Source: Paralichthys olivaceus
Taxonomy: Eukaryota > Chordata > Actinopteri > Pleuronectiformes > Paralichthyidae
Length of the DNA: 64,000 nucleotides
Direction of reading: 5' to 3'
Assembly: GCF_024713975.1 (NCBI RefSeq)
Contig: NC_091104.1
Span: 17,069,580-17,133,579, forward strand
In this document: one piece after another, positions 55,063-64,000 of the stretch
Numbering within the stretch: position 1 is the first letter of the stretch
Layout of the letters: every line of letters begins with the position of its first letter
The notes under the pieces: generated by a model
Databases searched by the model: none
Told to the model about the DNA's origin: nothing
The model's input: the letters and a program-made list of their open reading frames with translations, nothing else
Translations under genes and position numbers: made by a program

Positions 55063-55193
55063 GTAACCACCATTGAGAAGTCGGCTGTAAACCCCAGGAC
55101 CCCGTCTACAGGCTCCTACACAGGGCTGCGTGAAGGAAACGAAGCTGTGTCTCTTCCTGTGGGAAACCTGGATCCTCAACCCTGCCCACCAAC

Positions 55194-55239
55194 ATGACCA
55201 ATGTGGTGATCGTCAAGGAGGGATGGCTCCATAAAAGAG
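55194..55239 (+). CDS. akt1: AKT1, first coding exon (partial gene)
   Basis: After an acceptor ending TAATAG at 55062, a 131-base leader without an upstream ATG precedes the start codon. The exon encodes MTNVVIVKEGWLHKR plus the first base of a Gly codon, then the donor G|GTAAAT. This is the start of the AKT pleckstrin-homology domain, which binds phosphoinositides and brings the kinase to the membrane. Vertebrate AKT genes split at this same Gly, in phase 1. The next exon (GEYIKTW) is not found before 64,000, so the kinase domain lies beyond the window. AKT1 rather than AKT2 or AKT3 is favoured mainly by SIVA1 and ZBTB42 next door. Confidence 0.85.
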
Positions 55240-56549
55240 GTAAATAGATAGATAAAGCTTTTGCAATGTAATTTGATTTAATATTTGCTTTTAAGAGTCT
55301 TTGGTGTTTTGGAATACATCTGGACTTGAACCTTAAAAAGATAATTACTGCATGCACCTCATTATTTGAAGTACTTTATGTGATCTGGTTTCTTTTTTAT
55401 TATTTACAATTCTGTCAAGATGCAGTAGAGTCATAATCACTCTGTGCACTTGAAACTACAACTGAGAAAACCTGTGGGCTAACTGGGCAGGCAAAGAACG
55501 ACCCAAAAATATGTTCATAATTTACATTTTTCTAAATCCCCTGTCTGTATCTGTACGACTAATGTATTTAACCAATTCTACTTGGTTCATGCATCCAGCA
55601 AATGCATGGAAGGTTTTCTCTTCAGTTCTTTTGGGCATTAATTGGAGTACATTATAATGATTAAAATGTTTCGACTAGTTTATCTTCATTCCTGACGTAC
55701 TTGGATTAAGCAACAGTTTACTATAATATTTATTATCGTAAAAATATGCCTGAGCTCAATGACACGTCCAACTTGATTGATCACCAGGTAAAACATATTT
55801 TAACAGCCATAGTTCTAAAGAGCCATCCAGTTGTGGAGTCCCCAGTGGGCCTCTTTCAGCTGCTCTGACAGTGCTTGTGTGGCGTGGTGTGGCTCTGTGT
55901 CGGGCGTGAGTCCTGTTGTTTGGACGAAGAGGCATTCCTCACATACCTGCTGGCTTTGAGCAGCTTAATGTGTTCGTACTAACTCTGCCTTTCGAACTGC
56001 GACTGCCTCACAGAGCCCCACACCACCACCACCACCAGGGGCAAAATAGGATCAGGAATTTCTCTAAAACCGCTAAAGGCGCCTGGGCCCAGTGCCAGAG
56101 ATCCAGGCTTTTACTGGAAGAGGGGAAACCGAGGCTCTGGCTGAGGGGATAAGGTGATGGGAGCAGGTCACCAGGAGAGTTTCTTGGGAGTCTATGGGGG
56201 GAACAGAGTACTGCTGTGGTGTGTTAGCCACCCACCCCCACCCACCTCCTTGAGGCCTGGGCTAAGAGCATAACAGTCTGCTGTTTTAGGAAAGGGTCAG
56301 TCAGCCTGGTTCGACTCAGTCAGTTGTAGGCAGACACACCCTGGTCAATCCAGTGAGCGTAGGGACTAAACATTGGTTGCTGTTTATCAGCAAAAGTTCT
56401 ATTTCGTGTTTACCAACGATGCATAGATAGAAACTTTATTTAGAGCTTTATCAAATCCATAATCCTGGATTAATGATAAAACATCTGCATCTACCACGAA
56501 GTGAAAATTAAATTAGATTTGTGTTCTGTACCTGAGGCAGACTCTGTTA

Positions 56550-56905
56550 TTACCTCCACTAAGGAGGTTATGTTTTTGTCTGCGTTGGTTAGTTAACAGG
56601 ATTATGCAAAATCTTGGGGAGAGGTTGGGCATGTCCCCAGGAAGAACACACTAAATTTTTGTTTTTAACTTCCTTTAACATAGTAAGATGATATGTTTTT
56701 CAACCGTTTTTGTTGTATTCTCAGAGAATGATTCATGGGTCTTGTTTTAAAGAAAAAATCAGTCAAGCTCAGGTGACTGATATTTCTGAGTGTGTAAAAT
56801 GTCAAAATCCAGATCTAGTGAATTTAAATGAGGTTTCATAAGGAGACCTCATTGGTCCTTCCACCTTGGCGGAGGTTTGCACTCTACTGAGCATCATTCT
56901 AGTTA
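56550..56905. mobile_element. Fish dispersed repeat D, copy 3 (AKT1 intron 2)
   Basis: Starts TTACCTCCACTAAGGAGGTT and ends with CCTTGGCGGAGGTTTGCACT and CTACTGAGCATCATTCTAGT. The ends are roughly inverted and the plan matches a widespread fish repeat (from memory). Confidence 0.6.
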
Positions 56906-59900
56906 AGTTGGAAGAGGAGCCCTCATTTCTTTGGAAGAGAACATGTAAAATTAAATTTGTTTTGCAATACATTCGGGGATTTGGGATGAAGTGTCATTCA
57001 TTCTGTGTCTGTTTATTTTCAGCAGAGTGGATAGGGGAATTTTGATAGAGAGCGTTTGTTGAATGTAACTATACCAGTAGTCAAATACTGACCGTTAGAA
57101 AAACAGTTGTTGGCTTGTGTGGCAGTACATGCACACACAGTACGCACACACGCGCATACGTACACATACATACAGACACAAATTGCTAGCAGTGATACCC
57201 TTCTAGTTGTGTCACACACACACATACACACACTAAACAAACAACCCTTCAGGAATAGTGAGTTGGCATGCTGTCGCAGCCCAGCAGCTGTGCCCTGTGA
57301 AATGTCACCCAGAGCCGCGGTGTTTTGATTGGAGGGCGTCCGCCTGCCTCCTTGACAGGAAGGCTTTTAGTGTCGCGTCACTGTCACGCAGTCGTTGCCC
57401 CAGAGTCACTGCACAGAAGGTGAACCTGCAAGTAGCCCTGTCTCTGTGTCCATCACCTCAGCCAGGCAGGTTCAACTGTTATCATCCGATGTTGGTAGAA
57501 TAGCGTTTGTGTGTGTGTGTGTGCGTGCGCAAGTGTGTGTGCGTGTGGGTGTTTGTGTGTGATGGCGCCACCCAAGTGACTCACATCACCATGTGGGCGT
57601 AATAATAAATGGCTTATACCACTTCCAAGTGTGTTCAGCATGCTCATTACTCCCATGTGTGCACTCAAAACACAAATTTAACGTTTTAAAAAGGATGTCC
57701 CTCCATATTTCCATCAACATTGTATGTGCGCTCCATGGAGATGGTCTCGCTCCAAACCATGACTTAACAAAAGCGAGCACAGTTGAATGGTTGCGTCGTC
57801 CTCTAGTGATTCCTCGTTTAATGGTTTTATGGTGAGCTTGTCACCAGCACAGAGCGCAGCAGCTCTGGTGCGTCAGCTGAGCACATCCATGCCACACACA
57901 CACAAGTACACACTCTCACACCCTCACTTTCGCTTTTTGATTCCTCTCTGATTAATCGTGTTCAGAATGCACATATTAACTCTATGGAGAATCCTGAAAG
58001 AATCCGTAGCAAGCATTGTGCCTCATTATTCCTGTTAACCCCCCCAGTAGAGTGACTCTTTCATTAGAGCTGCAGATTCTTGGCCTCTGAGTGCTCCGTA
58101 CATTTGTTCCAGACAGACTGCACTCAGTGAAATGATCTCATACTGAAGGACACACCTTGATATTTTCTCTTTAAGCCTATGTGCTGCAGTAATGTGTCTG
58201 GCTCATGGACACTGTCTGGGATGTGTTGTTGTGACGGTTATCTTGGTTATCTGTTTTGGAAGGACAGTTTTGGAATGTAAGACAAAGCAGCTGAGTAGAA
58301 CGAGAGTGGTGTGTGTGTATATGTCTGGAAATGCATATGCAAATAAGTGTGTGCATAGACAGTGCAGTGCATATTTATTCAGATGTTACGCTGCCAGCAG
58401 GACGTTACCCAGTGCCCTTTTACGCACAGACCACATTGCAAGTACAGCCCTGCATAAACACTGTAACTCTGTTGTTACTATCACAACCAGTTGTTATATG
58501 TCCCCAAATGATACTTCCCTTTTAGATCCGTCACAGTGCACCCACATGCTTTGAATGTGCCTACGGCCTCTAGTGGCCACAGAGGCCGAGTAGCATGTTA
58601 TTTCTTTTTGCAAGTGTGTTTTTCCATCAAAGCCAGAGCATCATCAGACATCAAAGAGGCAGATTGTGGGTTCCCTAGTTTCCAGGGAAGCGCTGCGGCC
58701 AAGAACCCAGTGAAGCTCGACAGAACAGCGCTCGCTTGTCCTCCCCTCTTCCCTGGCCCTTGTTTGTTTGACTCATTTGCTCCCTGACAAGTATAAAGAG
58801 CCGGCCCCCTCGTTAGGCTAACGAAGGCCACAACAACTGTTGGATTTGGGTAGCACGCTCAGCTGGCTCTGACTCATGAGAGAAGGGGTGCGGTGAGATG
58901 GGGAGGGAAGCGGAGATAGCAAGGGGAAGATAAAGGTGGTGGTGGTGGTGGTGGTGGGGGCGGCAGTCACAGAGCGACAGAAGTTGAGCAGCGACTTTGT
59001 GATATTCCCAGAACATTGCTCAGTGACCCAGTCGGCCTCAGCAGAGTGGATGGATGCTGTTTGCGACATGCTGCACAGACCCTCTCGTGGTTTGGTTTGG
59101 AGTGCATGAGCTGATTTGCTCCTTCGCTGGTCATGCGACTGAAGGACACCCCATGCTCTGCTCCTCCAAGCAAGACCTTGTTGGTGGTCCAGGATAGTGC
59201 ATGAGACGCACAGTGGGAACAAGAGAGTAGGGTGGGGGGTGGGGTACATTGGTTCCGTGAAACACCAGACAGTAGTATTCGATGTAGATGAAACACATTT
59301 TTCCATCCGCTTTGTGTGTCCTGCTCTTTAAAGTAGCAGTCCCACCTGATTAAAATTGTCTCATGATGCTGCAATGCTGACTGTCTCAGGACCTCGGCAC
59401 TTTGACTGGCTGCCAGCTCTGCTGCTGGGCTCGCCCAGGCTCCTACACATCCCCTCATTATGGCTGTCATGGGCCACACACTGCTGCAATACACAGACAC
59501 ACACATACACACATGATATACTGTGGAAGTAGAGCAATAGCTCATCCCATTTGCTGATATTTTCAGCTGCAATGTCACAAACACGTCTCAAGTGCACATA
59601 AAATAACACAATCCTTTTATATTATACTAAATTGTTTTTTTTTTTTATCGTCTAAATTTGTGAACTACATGTTAGAGTTATTAAAAACAAAGTTCATTAG
59701 TTATTTTTAGTCATTTGTTTTCTTTAGTCCTTATAGGCAAGATTCTGGACATCCATCGTGGCAACAGGCGGTTATTTTGGGCCAACATCATCAATTCTCT
59801 GTCTAAAGAATGGGGAGAGAATCATAACCAGTTATATACTGGACTTAATCCCAGAATAAAAGTTAAAACCTGTAATACTTCATACTACACATGCACAATG

Positions 59901-59924
59901 TTTCAATTGCATCAAAGCAGCAAC

Positions 59925-60062
59925 ACCATGGACTTTATGTAAAGATGGATGACATGATGACTCCCCAAAAGCGAAACTAAAGCCTCTTGATTTCTACCTG
60001 GTGGCTGGCTGCAGTATAAGTCACAAATTTCGTCTCCTCCGTGTTAATAGAAGGGATATAGT
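59925..60062 (+). mobile_element. Percomorph-type dispersed repeat, copy 2
   Basis: Contains GGACTTTATGTAAAGATGGA, GACTCCCCAAAAGCGAAAC and TACCTGGTGGCTGGCTGCAG. It matches inverted parts of 9344-9735 (the GCAGCCACCAGGAGGCG end). Confidence 0.5.
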
Positions 60063-63000
60063 TGTAGAAGAAATATTTCTGTACTTTGCACTTTCTTTAA
60101 ATGGCCACTAAATATTATATAACTTGTGCCCAACTTTTCAAAAGTAACAAATAACACAACTTGAAACTACATTTAGCCAATGTTTCATCTTTCATTTTCA
60201 TATTAACACAACACTTTACAAGCTGCTATTAAAATATGTAGAATCAATCATTTAAAGAACAAGGAGGGTATTTAATGTTCTTTTATCTATATGTACAATG
60301 ACTACATCTATTTATTTCAGAGCTTACAAAAGAGAATTTGAAGAGATCAAGTAAACAGGTAAATTAGGATTTAGTAATCATTTTTATTAAAGTAAAAAGT
60401 GAAAACCTTCCTGTAATTTATATTTTATTTTTAATAACCAGCCTAAAAAGTTTGTCGAAAACAAATCAGATGTTGGTGAACTGAGCAAACTGTCAGATGT
60501 AATTCTGTGATAACCAAAACTAACAGATGTAGCATGTTTTACTTTTTACAAAAGATAACTTTTCAACAGTTAAACCCTAGATTTTCTGGTGAAGCGACAG
60601 CTTCGGCGATGGAGCCCCTGTAGGCAGCGTCCAGCAGCAGAGGGTGTCACACCAGGAAGCCAATGCTCTGGCTGGGTGTCTGGCCGTCAGCGCAGACCCC
60701 CTGCTCTGGGTAATGGGAAGCAGTCTTCCTGCTAAATGTGGTGGAGAGAAGTAAATTACTGGGGTGCAGCTGTCGGCAGGCAGGCTGGCTGGCAGCGCGG
60801 ATGGGACCAGGAGGCTGAGGGAGGTGGCACCTTCACTGCTCGCCTCCTCTCGCGGCAAGCCTGCTGTGTGCTTACTTTGCTGTGCAGAGTCCGCCTGTTC
60901 GCCACAACTGTGGTGCAGTCTGGGTCACGCTCCTCCCCTTTTTTGTCTCTGTTGTTTAAGCTCTGTCCTTCCTCTTGTTCTTGTCCATTCTTAACTCCCA
61001 CATTCTTCCTCTTCTCGTCATCCATATTAACTCCCTCTCATCTCTCCCTGCCTGCCCCCACCAGCTCACCCACTCTTGGTACTCCCCCACTTCCAGCGCA
61101 CGCTCCCCACCCACCACCCTGTTGCTAGGATAATGACCCCGCTGACAACTCAAACCCACGGCGGAAGCAGCTATGGACCAGCAAAAAGCTCCCAGTCTCC
61201 GACATCAATCACATCACTGGCACCTCTTGCCGGTTTAGGGCGGGTAGGGGAGATGGAGATGAAGGGGATGCTCAGCTGTCTGCAGACTGAGAGTTGACTG
61301 TATGTTCATTTATATGATATATATCCTCCACATCAGCTTTCTCTGGTACTCAACATTTTTTTATTCAGAGGTCATATAGATAGTTTCATTATTACTTTTA
61401 AGAGGAAGTTGGTCTTTACATCTTTGAGCAGCTTGAGATTATCTACCTCTACAAAATAAACAGGATCCTTTATTTATTCTTTTTTGGTTCCAGAGTGTTA
61501 GATCTTACACTGGTCATTGAGAGTTCATTGGCACTAATTTGCTCTAAATAATGTGTGTTTATTTGTTTGCCATGCAGTAACCCAGTTAACTAATCCATGG
61601 ACTGCTTGTTTACCCAGGGAGAGGGGGCAAATCTCAGCCCCAGTGTGGCAGGGGGGAACTTCCCACAGTGTCTCTATGGTAATCAGCAGGTGTCACTCAC
61701 CACGGAGAAGAAGTGAGGGCTTTCTTATGAGCGTGAGAAAGAGGGGCAGCCTCCACCGTGCCCCCCCATCCCCCTTACTTTTTTTTTTCTGTTGGGGTAG
61801 CGGCAACAACCGCAGTGACAGAGAGAAAGAGCGAGGGATATGGGCAAGAGACAGAGAGGGCTACATTGGAGGCCAGGGTGGCCCTTCCCCGCAACCTGTT
61901 GATGCCGCTGCCAAAGCCCTGGCAATGTCGTCCCCCATCCAGCTGCATGGAAGAGAGAGAGGCTAACAAAAGAGGGTTGGATAGGAGGGGAGGAGGGTGT
62001 TCGGAAGACATAAAGAGACATGGAAAAAAATGGAGGCCAAAGTCCCAGACAGTTTAGGATGGCATGTGCGCCTGATGTCGCCTTATATGGTCACAGCGAG
62101 ATGGGGCAAATGGGTAGATTGGGTGCCCGGGCTGCACGGGAAGCCCAAATCTGAACTCTTGCAGCTCATAGTAGGGGGTTTGGTGTGGGGCGGAGTTGTG
62201 GTTGCTGGGGCTCAGTGGTGACCCCCTGCATCAGGGAGCCCCCTCTCCTCTGGAGCGGGCGGACTATGGCTCATTGAGATGCAGGGCACAGGGTGGTGGG
62301 CCACAGCTGCAGCCTACAGGCAGAGCCCGGCAGAAAAGGGCCGAAGGGATGGCGGGGGCGGCTGAGGAAAAACCAACAAAAGGCGCAGCCCCCCACCCCC
62401 CTCCTCCCTCGCTTTGGAGTTCAGATTCTCTAATCCTCAACCTCCGTCTAACCCCCCCTTCTCATCCGATTCTCACCACTCACACGCACAGTTCACGCAG
62501 TTACCACTGGCTCCCTTCCTCTCATCCCCAAGCTATGAATGGCCAGACAGGGACAAAACCCAACAGCAGCCCCCGCAGGAAGTCCAACCACTGGGTGTAG
62601 GCACTGAGAGGCGCGTTTTGTCTAACCCTCTCACTGTGTGTGCACGTGTGTGTGTTTGTGTGTGGTTTACATGGTGCCAGATGACTAAGGTGCAATACAC
62701 TGTTGTCTGTGACTCTGAAAGTGTTATAAGAAGATGGCGGGACAGAACGGGGGGGGCGAGATGTAACAGAGCTGTTGGTTTGTCAGGACACTGTGGATGA
62801 TGAATGCTGAATGATGTGTGTTATTAAATCCAACAAGCTACAGCAGCTGGGACCTTGGCATTCCCCGACATTGTCATGCAGAGACGGACAGAACGGAACG
62901 CTTCTCGGAAACAGCCACTAACCTCTGTCATTCTCTGTCATCTTTCTCTCTCTCTTCCTGATGTCTAAAGCATTCCACATGTTTCTTCCTTTTGTTAATT

Positions 63001-63212
63001 GACCCCTCAATGAGGCTGCCTCGCCAGCCCGTACTGTCAAAGCCTCTGAAACCAAGTTGACTTGCTAATGGCTTCAGCGTCAAGAGGAAGCATAAATACA
63101 AATTTGCATTGGATGTTTTTCTTGCCATTTCCTCTAGAATCAGGTGAAACTCATAGGTTAAAGTAGTTTCACAAATCTTAAAGACACATACCTGAGATAA
63201 AATGATTAAATT

Positions 63213-63649
63213 AAAGCTAGGGTTTGTAATCCTGGAAAAGCTGTCAAGAGCAGGCTACGCTTTAAAACTCTGCAACCGATACATCCCACCACCTCCCATC
63301 AGCGGTCAAAGCTACACCCCCAAAGCACTTTTCTGTGACTTTCTCGCTAACTTCTGGCTTTTGTCTTTGCTTCAGAGGTCTATGTCTCGTAAGTGGCGGA
63401 AGACTCCGGTCATACACAGTGAGAGCACAGGTAGGGTTTGCGCAGGCAGGTCGGTGTGTGACCGGTACACCAACTGATCATTTAATCCAGTCCAAATGAG
63501 ATGATTGGTTGTGTTTATTGCAGTGCTAAGAAGTCCAGACACCGGCTTTTTATTCTTTCTATTTCAGACAATTAATTTTTATTGTTGTCTATCAGGATAT
63601 GAAGAGGATTTCAACCGTGTTTCAGAAACAACTTACAAACCCTACCTTT
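63213..63649. mobile_element. MITE-like element B, full copy (AKT1 intron 2)
   Basis: The left end AAAGCTAGGGTTTGTAA (63213-63229) is the near-perfect reverse complement of TTACAAACCCTACCTTT (63633-63649). The interior shares GTGAGAGCACAGG and AATCATTTAAT-like blocks with the partial copy in INF2. It has no coding capacity. Confidence 0.65.
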
Positions 63650-64000
63650 AAATATAGTTTACCAAACAAATCTCCCAATATTAAAACCTCCCTGGGGGTT
63701 ACCATTTCAGATCTCACACCAGTATTTTTACAAAATAGTGCTCATGCATATGCAAACAGACATGCTCCACCGTGTACAGCTGTGGTTGAACCTGTTCTCT
63801 CAGCGTGTGTGTTAAGGGTATAGAGGGCGTGTTGACGGCGTGCTTGAGCTGTCCACACATAGGGCCCGTGCAGCAGTTGGCAAATAAAGATGAATTCTGT
63901 TGTGTTTGGCAGCGGTTCTCCGTTCATTATTTTCCACTTTGCCCAGCGCATCCCAGACCTCAGCAGCTGCTTGTCATGTAAAGACACTCTATCAGGCCCT

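Larger units (their letters stand above)
55240..64000 (+). other. AKT1 intron 2 (start of a long intron)
   Basis: At least 8.8 kb without a supported exon. It holds repeats listed separately, plus simple tracts: CCA repeats near 56022-56038, (CA)n near 57120-57230, (TG)n near 57508-57560 and GGT repeats near 58934-58960. Proline-rich open frames around 61.5-62.8 kb are compositional artefacts, with no domain. Confidence 0.5.

Noticed and set aside
58818-59584. Minus-strand frames of 162 and 205 codons
   Set aside because: No recognisable domain, a His-run from a GGT repeat, and no good splice sites or promoter; they lie inside AKT1 intron 2.
61553-62800. Proline- and serine-rich frames near the right end
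   Set aside because: Low-complexity composition in several overlapping frames; no family resemblance.

Overview
This is ordinary vertebrate nuclear DNA, almost certainly from a spiny-rayed (percomorph) teleost fish. Genes are split by GT-AG introns, ends carry AATAAA signals, and (CA)n tracts are common. Several short inverted-repeat elements resemble families I know from percomorph genomes. I see no bacterial, viral or plasmid genes, no CRISPR array and no tRNA or rRNA gene. Exon limits were read by eye from splice consensus, reading phase and remembered human proteins; no alignment was run.

Layout: (1) 1-1.9 kb, minus strand: the first coding exon and promoter of DNAJC17, with the rest of the gene off the left edge. 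(2) 1.9-9.8 kb: non-coding, with a duplicated segment at 2.4-3.2 kb and a possible INF2 leader exon at 6.3-6.5 kb. (3) 9.8-22.3 kb, plus: INF2, a complete formin gene with 21 coding exons and about 1,248 aa. (4) 23.1-27.4 kb, plus: ADSS1, a complete adenylosuccinate synthetase with 13 exons and 457 aa. (5) 28.0-31.7 kb, plus: SIVA1, complete, with 4 exons and 170 aa. (6) 31.7-39.8 kb: no gene seen; part may be ZBTB42 3' UTR. (7) 39.8-41.9 kb, minus: ZBTB42, a BTB/zinc-finger repressor whose 527-aa CDS sits in one exon. (8) 42-49.7 kb: ZBTB42 promoter side, intergenic DNA and a nested cluster of mobile elements. (9) 49.7-64 kb, plus: the leader exon, first coding exon and start of intron 2 of AKT1, which continues off the right edge.

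INF2-ADSS1-SIVA1-AKT1/ZBTB42 is the same neighbourhood as human 14q32.33. From memory, the AKT1-ZBTB42 pair is inverted here relative to human, while DNAJC17 lies on a different human chromosome (15q). The genes are not an operon. They cover actin dynamics (INF2), purine nucleotide synthesis (ADSS1), apoptosis (SIVA1), transcriptional repression (ZBTB42), growth signalling (AKT1) and a J-domain splicing cofactor (DNAJC17).

I found no clearly new biological system. The points most worth a second look are a (TG)15 tract in place of a polypyrimidine tract at an INF2 splice acceptor; a GC-AG intron in INF2; an apparent upstream copy of the INF2 exon 2/intron 2 junction; twin 236-bp elements bracketing the AKT1 leader exon, differing only by transitions; and upstream ORFs in AKT1 and ADSS1.
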